The notes under the pieces: generated by a model
The model's database searches: none
What the model saw: only the letters and a program-made list of their open reading frames with translations
Told to the model about the DNA's origin: nothing
Made by a program: the position numbers and the translations under genes
NCBI RefSeq assembly: GCF_019195435.1
Contig: NZ_CP078069.1
Span: 2,790,001 to 2,854,000 of the forward strand
DNA: 64,000 bases
Reading direction: 5' to 3'
From: Comamonas sp. NLF-1-9
Lineage (GTDB): Bacteria; Pseudomonadota; Gammaproteobacteria; Burkholderiales; Burkholderiaceae_C
Shown here: in pieces, positions 9,485 to 18,564 of the stretch
Position numbering within the stretch: position 1 is the first letter of the stretch
Layout: every line of letters starts with the position of its first letter

Positions 9485-10918
9485 TCACATCTTCTGCTTG
9501 TTCCAGGTTTCCACCTGCTGCGCGATGTAGGCGTTGAGCGCATTGAGCTTGCTCATCTGCGCGTCGAGCGCGGTGTAGCGCGCCTTGAGCAGCGCCTCGG
9601 TGCTGTCGGCGCGATCGTTGATGCGGGCGATCTCCTTGGCGTTGCGCTCCATGGTGGCCTTGAGCTGCTTGTCCTTGGAGGCGAAGAAGCCGTCGGAATC
9701 AAGCAGCTGCGCCGTCGCCGCCTTGATCTTCTCGGCCACGCCGTCCACCGTGGCCGCGCTGCCGTCGGCGCCGATGAACAAGGCCTTGACCGCGTCCGGG
9801 TCGTTGAGTGCTTCGCCGAGCTTGGCGTTGTCGATGGACAGGTCGCCGCCCTGGATCATGCCCAGGCCTATGCTCGACAGCGTCTTGTAGGCCCCCGTGC
9901 TGCTGGACAGCGACTGCACCACGTTGCGCAACTGGTTCTGCAGCGTCACCGCAGCGGAGTCGCCTTGCAGCAGGCCGCCCTGGCCGGTGGCCTTGTCGAA
10001 CTTGGTCAGCTCGTTGAGCGCCTGGTTGGCGGCGTTGTAGGCCACCACGAAGTCCTCGATGTTCTTCTTGACGGCAGAAGCGTCCTTGCTGACGGTGATG
10101 TCCACCGCGCTGGTGGTGAGCTCGCTCGCCTTGAAGGTCACGCCGGCCACCGCGTTTTCAAAGGTGTTGGTGCTGGAGACGACGTCGAACAGGCCGTTGA
10201 TGCGCGCCTTGGCGTCGGCGCCGGCGTGCACCCCAGGGTCGGTGGAAAGCCCGTTGGCCAGGCGCGAGAGGCCGGCGCCGTCGCCCGAATCACCGTCGGC
10301 GTCCGTCACCGTGAGCTGAAACCCGGCATCCTCGCCGGTGCTCTTGCTGCGCAGCATCAGGCGTTGGCCAGCCACGTCGGTCACGATGGTGGCCGTCACG
10401 CCGGCATTGGCACCATTGATCTTGCCCGCGATGTCGGACAGCGTGTCGCTGGCGCTGATGTCGATGTTGACCGCGCTCGCGCTGCCCGCCGTGAAACTGC
10501 CGCCATTCCAGCGGCCGATCTCGATCGAGAGCGAGCCCGCACCCACCGCCTGGTTGCCCGTGAGCGCGTCGGAGCTGCTCACCTGCGCCTTGGCCAGTTG
10601 GCTTACCTCCACGCTGAAGGTGGTTTCCACCGTGCCGCCAATGGCCGTGGCGGTGAGGGCCTTGTCGTTGGACGAGCTGGCGGTCACCGCATTCCAGCCG
10701 GTGACGCTGGCCAGCTTGCTGGCCGCGCCCTGCAGCGTGGACACGAGGGACTGCAGTTTGCCGAAGGTGGAAATCCGCGCTTCGGTGAGCTTGTTCTGGT
10801 CGTTGAGCCCGTTGCTGCGCGTGATCGGCAGCTTGACGGCGTCCACCGAGGCCTTGATCAGTCCGTTGACATCGACGTTGCCACCCAGGCCCACGCCGAT
10901 GGATGAAAAACTGGCCAT
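9485..10918 (-). CDS. fliD: Flagellar filament cap protein FliD
   Basis: A 477-residue hook-associated protein 2. It begins MASFSSIGVGLGGNVDVNGLI (FliD_N domain, about 1-110), has the Ser/Thr/Asp-rich middle and FliD_C domain, and ends in a coiled coil (LKATMERNAKEIARINDRADSTEALLKARYTALD region). Five FliD chains form the cap that inserts flagellin at the filament tip. Ribosome site AAGGAGG lies 6 bp from the ATG. No convincing sigma28 box precedes it; a minus-strand GATAAT at 10957-10962 could be a -10 element of an earlier-class promoter. The 235 bp up to flagellin 1 contain only that and a hairpin. Confidence 0.96.
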   Translation of the reverse strand: MASFSSIGVGLGGNVDVNGLIKASVDAVKLPITRSNGLNDQNKLTEARISTFGKLQSLVSTLQGAASKLASVTGWNAVTASSSNDKALTATAIGGTVETTFSVEVSQLAKAQVSSSDALTGNQAVGAGSLSIEIGRWNGGSFTAGSASAVNIDISASDTLSDIAGKINGANAGVTATIVTDVAGQRLMLRSKSTGEDAGFQLTVTDADGDSGDGAGLSRLANGLSTDPGVHAGADAKARINGLFDVVSSTNTFENAVAGVTFKASELTTSAVDITVSKDASAVKKNIEDFVVAYNAANQALNELTKFDKATGQGGLLQGDSAAVTLQNQLRNVVQSLSSSTGAYKTLSSIGLGMIQGGDLSIDNAKLGEALNDPDAVKALFIGADGSAATVDGVAEKIKAATAQLLDSDGFFASKDKQLKATMERNAKEIARINDRADSTEALLKARYTALDAQMSKLNALNAYIAQQVETWNKQKM

Positions 10919-11099
10919 TGCTGCCTCCTTGCACTTGTGCCCACCTTGCAGCGGACATTATCAAACCGCGATGCGTCTGCGTGTCCCGGAAAAGGCCGGT
11001 GCAACTGCGCTACTTTGCACCACCCGCGCCCGGAATGCGCAAAAGCGGCCGGAGCCGCCAGGCCCCTGCCGCATTGCATCAAACGCTTTCGGGTAGAGG

Positions 11100-11135
11100 G
11101 GCGGCGCGCCGGGTCAACCCCCGGCGCTGCCGCCC
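11100..11135 (-). terminator. GC-rich hairpin after flagellin 1
   Basis: GGCGGCGCGCCGGG and CCCCGGCGCTGCCGCC flank a five-base loop, 18 bp after the flagellin stop. A uridine tract is missing, so termination is inferred from position and stem strength. Confidence 0.5.
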
Positions 11136-11152
11136 TTCAGCCCCGCGCTGCC

Positions 11153-12670
11153 TCAGCGCAGCAGGGCCAGCACACCTTGCGGCAACTGGTTGGCCTGCGC
11201 CACCATGGCGGTGCCGGCCTGCTGCAGGATTTGCGTGCGCGACAGGTTGGCGGTTTCCGCCGCGAAGTCGGCATCCAGAATCCGGCCGCGAGAGGCGGAC
11301 ATGTTCTCGGACGTGACCTGCAGGGCGGCAATCGAGGTCTCGAAGCGCGACTGCAGGGCGCCGAGCTTGGCGCGTTCACCGGCGATGTAGGACAGGGCCG
11401 AGTCGACGGTCTTGAGCGAGTGCGTGGCCTTGGCGAAATCGGTGATGTCCAGATCAGACACTTTCTTCAGATCCGAATTCAGCGTGGCTGCCGTGCCCGA
11501 CAAGGCAGTGGTCGTGGTGGATACCGCGCTGAAGGACTTGTCAGAATCCAGCGTGATGTAGCCGCTGACCGCAACCGCGACGGCGCCGGCGTTGGTCGCC
11601 ATCGATTGCGACGTGCCCATCGTGGACACTCCGCCCTTGCCATCGCCGGTCATCTTCACCACGTCGACCGTACCTGCATTGGCGGCTGCCGTGCTGCCGA
11701 TGGCAATCGTGTTGCCGGTGGCATTGGTCAGCACGATGGCTGTGGCGTCCTTGTTCAGCGATGCGACCACGCCCGTCTTGGACGATTGCTCGTTGATGGC
11801 CTGGACGGCAGCAGACAGACCTTCGGCCCCCGAGTTGGCGGTGAGCGAGAAGGAGATGGTCTTCGGATCCGCCTTGTTGTCGGATTCGATGGTGATCGCG
11901 TAGGAGCCGATGGCACCAAACGTCACCTGGGCCTCGGTGCGGGCCGTGGCCGTCACGCCGGTGGACTGGGTCTGCTGATTGACCGCCTGCGCTATTGCCG
12001 TGGCATGCGCATTGGAACTTACCGCGATATTGGCGCTGCCCAGCGCGCCATTGATGGCGATCGTGCCAGCGGCGACGCCGTTGGAGCCATAGGCGGTTGC
12101 CGTTGCAATGGTGGCTTGGGCGGTCGTGCCGCCTGCGGCGACGCCCGACACCTGGTTGTTGCCATAGACGCTGGTGCGCAGGTTGGCGGTAGCGGCAACG
12201 ATGGTCTGGTTGGCATTGGCACCGACCTGGAATTGCTGGGTGCCAAAGGCGCCGTCGAGCAGTTTTTGCCCGTTGAACTCCGTGGTTTGCGCCACGCGGT
12301 CCAGTTCGGACACCAACTGGTTCACTTCCTGCTGCAGCGCCTGGCGGTCGGACGCGCTGTTGGAGGCGTTGGCCGACTGCACGGCCAGCTCGCGAATGCG
12401 CTGCAGCATGTCGCCGGCGGCCTTCATCGCGCCTTCAGCGGTCTGCGCCAGCGAAATGCCGTCGTTGGCATTGCGCGCCGCCTGGTTCAGGCCGCGGATC
12501 TGGCTGGTGAAGCGCTCGGAGATCGCCATGCCGGCCGCGTCGTCCTTTGCGCTGTTGATGCGCAGGCCCGACGACAGGCGCTGGATGGAGGTATTGAGCG
12601 AACTCTGGCTCAGACCCAGGTTGCGCTGGGCGGTCAGCGAGGCGACGTTGGTGTTGATAGTGGCGGCCAT
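11153..12670 (-). CDS. fliC: Flagellin 1
   Basis: A 505-residue flagellin with the conserved D0/D1 N-terminal domain ([17 protein letters not shown]; about 1-165), a Ser/Thr/Ala-rich central region (about 170-410) that is surface exposed in filaments, and the conserved C-terminal domain ending [18 protein letters not shown]. Flagellin is exported unfolded and polymerises as the filament. The start at 12670 is preceded by AAGGAGAA. Expression should depend on the sigma28 promoter at 12803-12829. The central region is rich in Ser and Thr, the residues O-glycosylated in other flagellins. A close paralogue lies head-to-head 318 bp away. Confidence 0.97.
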   Translation of the reverse strand: MAATINTNVASLTAQRNLGLSQSSLNTSIQRLSSGLRINSAKDDAAGMAISERFTSQIRGLNQAARNANDGISLAQTAEGAMKAAGDMLQRIRELAVQSANASNSASDRQALQQEVNQLVSELDRVAQTTEFNGQKLLDGAFGTQQFQVGANANQTIVAATANLRTSVYGNNQVSGVAAGGTTAQATIATATAYGSNGVAAGTIAINGALGSANIAVSSNAHATAIAQAVNQQTQSTGVTATARTEAQVTFGAIGSYAITIESDNKADPKTISFSLTANSGAEGLSAAVQAINEQSSKTGVVASLNKDATAIVLTNATGNTIAIGSTAAANAGTVDVVKMTGDGKGGVSTMGTSQSMATNAGAVAVAVSGYITLDSDKSFSAVSTTTTALSGTAATLNSDLKKVSDLDITDFAKATHSLKTVDSALSYIAGERAKLGALQSRFETSIAALQVTSENMSASRGRILDADFAAETANLSRTQILQQAGTAMVAQANQLPQGVLALLR

Positions 12671-12802
12671 TGCAAATTCTCCTTCAAGGAAGCTGATGAA
12701 TATGGCGGTGTCGCCATGTGGGCCCATGGCTGAATGGCCCAGCCCACAGTGCCCCGAAGGGCTTTCTGGTGGCGGCGGAGGTGTTACGCCCCGTTGCAAG
12801 CT

Positions 12803-12829
12803 ATTTCGACCGGCCGGCGCGGAACTTTA
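12803..12829 (-). promoter_or_regulatory. Sigma28 promoter for flagellin 1
   Basis: Minus strand TAAAGTTC, 11 bases, GTCGAAAT. The -35 box matches consensus at seven of eight positions and the spacer is exact. It leaves a leader of about 125 bases. The 318 bp between the two flagellin genes contain this element, a weak plus-strand candidate at 12841-12867, and no gene. Confidence 0.82.
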
Positions 12830-12840
12830 GGCCTGAATTT

Positions 12841-12867
12841 GCAAGCTGCCCGTGGTTTGCCCGGCTT
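12841..12867 (+). promoter_or_regulatory. Weak sigma28-like candidate for flagellin 2
   Basis: GCAAGCTG (12841-12848) matches the flgM -35 box at seven of eight bases, but the element 11 bases on, CCCGGCTT, keeps only CCG of the -10 consensus. No better plus-strand candidate is visible in the gap. Confidence 0.2.
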
Positions 12868-12988
12868 ATCCGGCGACTGCAGCGCGCTCAAATTTCCACA
12901 ATCTGCCCATCTTCCCGTCTTGTCTGCCAGACGGTGTGTTGGCCACCCAGTGCGGACGTACAGCCCTCAGCCATCAGGAGCACGAGCC

Positions 12989-14512
12989 ATGGCCGCGACC
13001 ATCAATACCAATGTGGCTTCACTGACAGCGCAGCGCAATCTGGGCATCAGCCAGGGGTCACTCAATACTTCGATACAGCGCCTGTCCTCGGGCCTGCGCA
13101 TCAACAGCGCCAAGGACGACGCGGCCGGCATGGCGATCTCCGAGCGCTTCACCAGCCAGATCCGCGGGCTGAACCAGGCGGCGCGCAACGCCAACGACGG
13201 CATTTCACTGGCGCAGGTGGCCGAAGGCGCGATGAAGGCGGCGGGAGACATCTTGCAGCGGGTGCGCGAACTGGCGGTGCAGTCGGCCAACGCGTCCAAC
13301 TCGATCAGCGACCGCCAGGCGCTGCAGCAGGAAGTGAATCAGCTCGTGGCGGAACTGGACCGGGTGGCGCAAACCACGGAGTTCAATGGCCAGAAGCTGC
13401 TGGACGGAAGTTTCGGCACATCGCAATTCCAGGTGGGCGCCAACGCCAACCAGACCATCGTGGCGGCCACGGCCAACCTGCGCACCAATGTCTACGGCAA
13501 CAACCAAGTCTCCGGCACGGCCGCCGGGGGCACCGGAGCGCAGCCCACGATAGCGGCGACAAGCGCCTATGGCTCCAACGGCGTGGCCGCTGGCTCACTG
13601 GTCATCAATGGCGCCCTGGGCAGCAGCGAGACCATCGCCGTGGCCACGGGAGCGCACGCCAAGGACGTGGCGCGCGACATCAATCAGCAAACCCAGCTTA
13701 CCGGCGTGAGCGCGACGGCGCGCACCGAAGCGCAGCTGGCTTTCGGCACCGCCGGCTCCTACGCCATCACGCTGGAGTCGGACAATACGCCCGACCTCAA
13801 GACCATTTCGTTTTCGCTCACCTCGCCGACCGGCTCCGAGGGCTTGTCCGCTGCCGTGCAGGCCATCAACGAGCAATCCTCGAAAACCGGGGTGATCGCC
13901 TCGCTGAACAAGGATGCGTCGGCCATCGTGCTGACCAATGCGACGGGCAACACGATTGCGGTCGGGCATACCGCGTCGGACAACGCGGGCACCGTCACCG
14001 TCACCAAGATGGTGGGAGACGGCAGCGGCGGCACCGCCGCCCTGGGTACGCCGCAGACCATGGCAACCAACGCCGGCGCGGTCGCGGTTGCGGTCAGCGG
14101 CTACATCACGCTGGATTCGGACAAGTCCTTCAGCGCTGCGTCCACGACCACCAACGTGCTGGATGGCGCCGGCACGGGTACGCTCAATTCGGACCTCAAG
14201 AAGGTCTCCGAGCTGGACATCACGGACTTCTCCAAGGCTACCCATTCGCTCAAGACCGTCGATTCGGCCCTGTCCTACATCGCCGGGGAGCGCGCCAAGC
14301 TCGGTGCCCTGCAGTCGCGCTTCGAGACCAGCATCGCCAGCCTGAACATCACGTCGGAAAACATGTCGGCGTCGCGTTCGCGCATCCTGGATGCGGACTT
14401 TGCGGCGGAAACCGCCAACCTGTCGCGCACCCAGATCCTGCAGCAGGCCGGCACCGCCATGGTGGCGCAGGCCAACCAGATACCACAGGGTGTGCTGGCG
14501 CTGCTGAAGTAG
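12989..14512 (+). CDS. fliC: Flagellin 2
   Basis: A 507-residue flagellin, closely similar to flagellin 1 along its whole length. The N-terminal ~100 residues differ at only a few positions, the C-terminal ~90 likewise, and the central domain differs by scattered substitutions and short indels rather than replacement. It ends [18 protein letters not shown]. The start at 12989 is preceded by AGGAG at a slightly long distance. It is divergent from flagellin 1 and followed 101 bp later by the glycosyltransferase gene. Unlike flagellin 1, a clear sigma28 promoter is missing, so it may be expressed differently or weakly. Confidence 0.97.
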   Translation: MAATINTNVASLTAQRNLGISQGSLNTSIQRLSSGLRINSAKDDAAGMAISERFTSQIRGLNQAARNANDGISLAQVAEGAMKAAGDILQRVRELAVQSANASNSISDRQALQQEVNQLVAELDRVAQTTEFNGQKLLDGSFGTSQFQVGANANQTIVAATANLRTNVYGNNQVSGTAAGGTGAQPTIAATSAYGSNGVAAGSLVINGALGSSETIAVATGAHAKDVARDINQQTQLTGVSATARTEAQLAFGTAGSYAITLESDNTPDLKTISFSLTSPTGSEGLSAAVQAINEQSSKTGVIASLNKDASAIVLTNATGNTIAVGHTASDNAGTVTVTKMVGDGSGGTAALGTPQTMATNAGAVAVAVSGYITLDSDKSFSAASTTTNVLDGAGTGTLNSDLKKVSELDITDFSKATHSLKTVDSALSYIAGERAKLGALQSRFETSIASLNITSENMSASRSRILDADFAAETANLSRTQILQQAGTAMVAQANQIPQGVLALLK

Positions 14513-14613
14513 GGCGCCGCGCTGCGCCACTCCGGGTCTGACACCCGCACCCGGTGCACTACCATGGCGCGGCGGCGTCAGTGAGGCCCGCAGCCGGCGT
14601 GAAGACTGCCATC

Positions 14614-16794
14614 ATGAAGCAACACCACCACGACCCCATGGCAGAGCGCCTGCAGGCCGCCCGGGCCGGCGGCGACTGGCCCTTGCTCATCCGCCTTTGC
14701 CGTCAGGCCCTGCGCAAGAATGGTCGCCACCAGATGGCCCACCGCCTGCTGGGCTTTGCGCTGGGACAAAAAGGTGAAGTCGATGCGGCCCTGCAGGCTT
14801 TCGGCAGAGCTGCCGTCCTGTATCCGCACGATGCGGAGCTGCTGATCAACCATGCCAACCTGCTGGTCGGCCAGGAGAGGCCACGAGAGGCGCTGCCCCT
14901 GCTGGAAGAAGTGGTGCGACTGCGCCCCGAGCGCAGCGTCTGCTGGATGAAGCTGGCCCAGTGCTGCTATCCCATCAATCTGCACCAGAGGGGATATGAG
15001 GCGAGCGAACACGCGCTGAGATGCGCTGTTGACGACCTGGAACGCGTCAACGCCCTGACACAGCGCGCCATACATCGGCGGGAACTGGGGCAGATACGCG
15101 AAGCGGTGCAGGACTGTACCGAAGCCATCGCCCTGGCGCCCCAATTCGCCGCCAACCATTCCAATCGCCTGCTGTTCATGCTGGCAGACCCCGAGACCAG
15201 CCCGCAGGCGCTGACCGCTGCCGCCAGGGAATTCGGCAATACGTTCGAGCCGCAGTTCAAGCCCCACTGGCCCAGCTATGAAGAGCGCCGCGGCGATCCT
15301 TGGCGCAGACTGAAAGTGGGCTTCATCTCGCCGGACTTTCGCAAGCATGCGGTGATGTGTTTTGCCGAGGGCATCCTGGCGCAGCTGGACCGTCGCCAGT
15401 TCGAGGTGTACGGGTTCTACACCTACCCGCAGGACGACAACGTGACCGAACGGGTGCGTTGCCACGTGGACCATTTCATCCGCCTGCATGATCAGGACGA
15501 AGAGCAGCGCGCCCTGACCATACGCCGCCACGCAATCGACATCCTGGTCGACATGAGTGGCCACACCGGGCACCATTCGCTGCTCACCCTGGCGCGCAAG
15601 CCCGCGCCGGTGCAGGCTACCTTCATCGGTTTCGTGGCTACCACGGGTTTGACTGCCATCGACTATTACCTGACGGACGAGGTCATCAATCCGCCGGGGG
15701 CGGATGCGTTGTTTACCGAGACGCTGTTCAGGCTTCCCACTTACCTCACCAGCTACCGCGCCCACAGTCGCAATCCATTGTGGCGCTACCAGCCGCGCTA
15801 CGCCGTGCAGCCCACACCTGCCCTGCGCAACGGCTTTGTCACCTACGGTTCGTGCAACAACCTGGGCAAGTTGACGGATGACGTGTTGACGCTGTGGGGT
15901 GAAATCTTGCAGCGGACGCCTGCGGCGCGCCTGTTGATTGAAGGCAAGGGGTTTGAAAAACCCGAATTCGCGGCAGACTACAAAGATCGCTGCGCCAAAC
16001 TTGGCATAGATGTCCAGCGACTGATGCTTGTGCCGCTGGATACCGACAGGCAGTACCTGGCCTATCACGACATCGATATTGCGCTCGATCCCTTCCCTTT
16101 GACCGGCGGGACCACAACTCTCGATACCTTGTGGATGGGGGTGCCCTTGGTGTCGATGGAGGGAAGCAGTTCGCCCGCGCGGATCAGTACAGAGGCACTG
16201 ACCTACCTGGGCCGCTCGCAATGGCTGGCCAAAACCCGAGACGAGTACCTGGCCTTGGCGATCGGCTTTGCGGCTGATATAGAGCAACTCAACGCTTTGC
16301 GCCTATCGCTGCGCGATGAAGTCGAACGATCACCGCTGATGCGTGACGATATCGTTTGTCCACATTGGGCCGATGCATTGCGCACCATGTGGCTGCGCTG
16401 GCAGGCCGGACTGGAGCATCCCGATGATGCGCAGGCCCAGGAGCGTGCCGTGGCCGCCTGGCTGGCCGCTTGTCCGGCGCACCTGCGCACGCCGCCCGTA
16501 CCGCGTGTGGGTCTGCCCGATGGCGCCGAGCTGGCGCTGCCGCAAGCGCATGCGCGGCTGCAGGAGTTGGTGGAACGCGCGCTGGCCCGCGATACGGGCA
16601 AGGACTGCGCGCAAGCCCCTCTAAAGATGGACCAATGCTGGCGCAGCGTGACCGAATTCGCCGAACTGGTCTTGAGCGCCGTGCCCAATGACCCGGTGGC
16701 CTTGGCCTGCTTGGCCGAAGTGGAACACGCTCACGGCCAAACCGAATTTGCCGTGACTTACCTGCGTTACGCCACCAAGGCGATGGCGCTGTAG
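14614..16794 (+). CDS. SPINDLY-family (GT41) O-GlcNAc-transferase-like protein, probable flagellin glycosyltransferase
   Basis: A 726-residue cytosolic protein: TPR-like helical repeats (about 10-190), then a two-part GT41 catalytic region (about 225-590). Recognisable motifs are KVGFISPDFRKHAVM, DMSGHTGHHSLLTLA, the TGLTAIDYYLTDE block, YGSCNNLGKLTDDVLTLW and ALDPFPLTGGTTTLDTLWMG. The Lys in NNLGK corresponds to a nucleotide-binding Lys of eukaryotic OGT; where OGT has NGHTT, this protein has TGGTT. A helical TPR-like tail follows (about 620-726). GT41 enzymes transfer a sugar from a nucleotide donor to Ser/Thr of proteins. Directly downstream of flagellin 2, on the same strand, flagellin is the likely acceptor. 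I chose ATG 14614 over an upstream GTG. The acceptor and donor are inferences. Confidence 0.85.
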   Translation: MKQHHHDPMAERLQAARAGGDWPLLIRLCRQALRKNGRHQMAHRLLGFALGQKGEVDAALQAFGRAAVLYPHDAELLINHANLLVGQERPREALPLLEEVVRLRPERSVCWMKLAQCCYPINLHQRGYEASEHALRCAVDDLERVNALTQRAIHRRELGQIREAVQDCTEAIALAPQFAANHSNRLLFMLADPETSPQALTAAAREFGNTFEPQFKPHWPSYEERRGDPWRRLKVGFISPDFRKHAVMCFAEGILAQLDRRQFEVYGFYTYPQDDNVTERVRCHVDHFIRLHDQDEEQRALTIRRHAIDILVDMSGHTGHHSLLTLARKPAPVQATFIGFVATTGLTAIDYYLTDEVINPPGADALFTETLFRLPTYLTSYRAHSRNPLWRYQPRYAVQPTPALRNGFVTYGSCNNLGKLTDDVLTLWGEILQRTPAARLLIEGKGFEKPEFAADYKDRCAKLGIDVQRLMLVPLDTDRQYLAYHDIDIALDPFPLTGGTTTLDTLWMGVPLVSMEGSSSPARISTEALTYLGRSQWLAKTRDEYLALAIGFAADIEQLNALRLSLRDEVERSPLMRDDIVCPHWADALRTMWLRWQAGLEHPDDAQAQERAVAAWLAACPAHLRTPPVPRVGLPDGAELALPQAHARLQELVERALARDTGKDCAQAPLKMDQCWRSVTEFAELVLSAVPNDPVALACLAEVEHAHGQTEFAVTYLRYATKAMAL

Positions 16795-16865
16795 TGGTGA
16801 TGACGATTTGGCACACCGAGGCATCTCAGTCGGCAATGATCGCGTTCGTGGTCTTGCGCAACCCG

Positions 16866-17762
16866 TCATGGCAAGGCAAGGCCTCCGAATTCATGGAGCA
16901 TCTTGCTTGAACCCACAGTGCCGCAAATTCGAGCGTCAAGTGCGTGAATTTTAATGCGTGATATCAGATCGGCATGGCCTATTGCGGATTCAAGCACCCA
17001 GGAGCCGAAACCACCATCGACCAAGTGATCTTCAATGGTCTCTATTTTGCTGAATTTCTTTGCGTACTGTATTTGCCGGGATTTTTGGTTCAGTCCCCAC
17101 AAAGGCAGACTGTGCACGCTGTAATCTTGATATGCAGAACTATTGATCCAATTCATCGCAATATCGAGCGTTGCGCCTGTGGTGAGTAATGTTTTTTGAT
17201 CTGGAACGTTGCATTCACTCTGGAAAACCTTCAGCCATTCTCCAGGTTTTATTTCTGGTACCGCCGAGTGAAAGCAAGGCTCTCCTGCCTTCCCGAGTCT
17301 GAGATAAGACGGTTGAGGGTTGGATATCAGATAGCGCAAACATGCGCGAACTTCCAAGGGGTCGCCCGGGGCTGCGATCAACATGTTTGGGAAAATACGC
17401 ATCAAAGCATAATCTTGAACCGCATGATGAGAATACCCCAAGGCACCATAAGCCACGCCGCCGCCAACTGAAACCACAGTTACCGGAAGATTATGGAAAT
17501 CCACATCGTTTCGGATTTGTTCCGCACAGCGGAAGGTGGGGAAATTGGCAATCGAGTAGGTGAATACATGATAACCTTCAGATGCCATACCTGCCGCTAG
17601 TCCGGTCATGTTTTGCTCTGCAACACCCGCATTGATGAAGCGGTCTGGAAAAGTATCGGCAAAAGGCTCGATAACCGAAAACCCCAAATCACCGGTAATC
17701 AAGGCGATGTTTTCGTGCTCTCTGGCCAGGCTGACCAGTTCGTCTATGAATGCATTTCGCAT
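16866..17762 (-). CDS. Transketolase, C-terminal subunit
   Basis: A 298-residue protein matching the pyrimidine-binding and C-terminal domains of a split transketolase. It has the catalytic Glu of ThDP enzymes in the motif INAGVAEQNMTGLAAG (about 45-60) and the His-rich SHHAVQDYALMR segment that helps bind substrate phosphate or sugar. It needs the N-terminal subunit encoded just upstream (stop TGA and this ATG are separated by one base). Together they would move a two-carbon ketol unit between sugars. It is the last gene of the rfbF-to-transketolase operon and is visibly AT-richer than the flagellar genes. A housekeeping pentose-phosphate role is unlikely in this context. Confidence 0.87.
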   Translation of the reverse strand: MRNAFIDELVSLAREHENIALITGDLGFSVIEPFADTFPDRFINAGVAEQNMTGLAAGMASEGYHVFTYSIANFPTFRCAEQIRNDVDFHNLPVTVVSVGGGVAYGALGYSHHAVQDYALMRIFPNMLIAAPGDPLEVRACLRYLISNPQPSYLRLGKAGEPCFHSAVPEIKPGEWLKVFQSECNVPDQKTLLTTGATLDIAMNWINSSAYQDYSVHSLPLWGLNQKSRQIQYAKKFSKIETIEDHLVDGGFGSWVLESAIGHADLISRIKIHALDARICGTVGSSKMLHEFGGLALP

Positions 17763-17763
17763 A

Positions 17764-18564
17764 TCAGCCGCGCTCCAACTCGTGCAAAGCCTTGGCAAGC
17801 TGAATGTCATCGGGCGATCGATAATGCCATTCAACAGAATTTTCCATATAAGATACGCCCTTGCCTTTGATGGTGTGGGCTATCAACAATGAAGGCTTGC
17901 CAGCGCTCCATGGCGTGGTGCTCAGCATATCTGTCAAGGAGGCGTGGTCGTGGCCATCTGCTTCTCGAACTTGCCAGCCGAATGCGGAAAATTTGTCAAC
18001 CAATGGCTCCAGGCGCAGCGTTTGCTCCACTGTAGTCAAGCTCTGCAGCTTGTTGTAATCAATGATCGCCACCAAATTGTCAAGATGGTGGTGGGCTGCA
18101 AACAGCAGTGCTTCCCAATTGCTACCCTCTCCCCACTCTCCGTCACTCAGTAATACAAAAGTTCTCCAGTCGGATTTTTTCTTTTTGGCTGCCAGGGCCT
18201 TGCCAACGCCAAAAGGCAGTCCATGACCCAACGACCCAGTAGAAAATTCGGCACCAGCAACCTGGTGACTGATGTGATTCATGAGTGCTGAACCGTCTTG
18301 GCCGTAGGTCTCCAGATCTTCTGCCGTGATGAATCCACATTCGGCCAGGGCGGCATATATGGCAACACATGCATGCCCTTTGGACAACAAAAATCGATCG
18401 CGCTCTGGCCATTCCGGATCGGCCGGAGAAACGGCAAGTACTTTACCATATAAAACGGCAACTATATCACAGATGGATAATGCGCTTGCGATGTGCGATG
18501 CTTTCGCGGCATGCACCATGCGAAGTGCTTGCATGCGCATTTTGCGGGCAAGTTCAATTGTCAT
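17764..18564 (-). CDS. Transketolase, N-terminal (ThDP-binding) subunit
   Basis: A 266-residue partner of the downstream C-terminal subunit. It has the substrate/ThDP histidine region LLSKGHACVAIYAAL (about 60-74) and the ThDP-Mg motif SDGEWGEGSNWEA...DYN (about 140-170), with Ser in place of the first Gly of the usual GDG. Its start overlaps the stop of the preceding reductase (ATGA), indicating translational coupling. Split transketolases like this occur in sugar and secondary-metabolite clusters, where they can attach or remove two-carbon units. Base composition is clearly lower in GC than the surrounding genome. Confidence 0.87.
   Translation of the reverse strand: MTIELARKMRMQALRMVHAAKASHIASALSICDIVAVLYGKVLAVSPADPEWPERDRFLLSKGHACVAIYAALAECGFITAEDLETYGQDGSALMNHISHQVAGAEFSTGSLGHGLPFGVGKALAAKKKKSDWRTFVLLSDGEWGEGSNWEALLFAAHHHLDNLVAIIDYNKLQSLTTVEQTLRLEPLVDKFSAFGWQVREADGHDHASLTDMLSTTPWSAGKPSLLIAHTIKGKGVSYMENSVEWHYRSPDDIQLAKALHELERG

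Noticed and set aside
10919..11152. Sigma28 promoter for fliD
   Set aside because: No -35/-10 pair with 11-base spacing and a CGAT-type -10 was found on the minus strand; only a lone GATAAT remains.
12888..12914. TCAAATTT followed by CCATCTTC as a sigma28 promoter for flagellin 2
   Set aside because: The -35 half is acceptable but at the correct 11-base spacing the -10 lacks the CGAT core.
16866..18564. The split transketolase as the housekeeping pentose-phosphate enzyme
   Set aside because: It is in two genes, AT-rich, and embedded by overlapping frames in a CDP-deoxysugar operon; a housekeeping enzyme would normally be a single ~660-residue protein.
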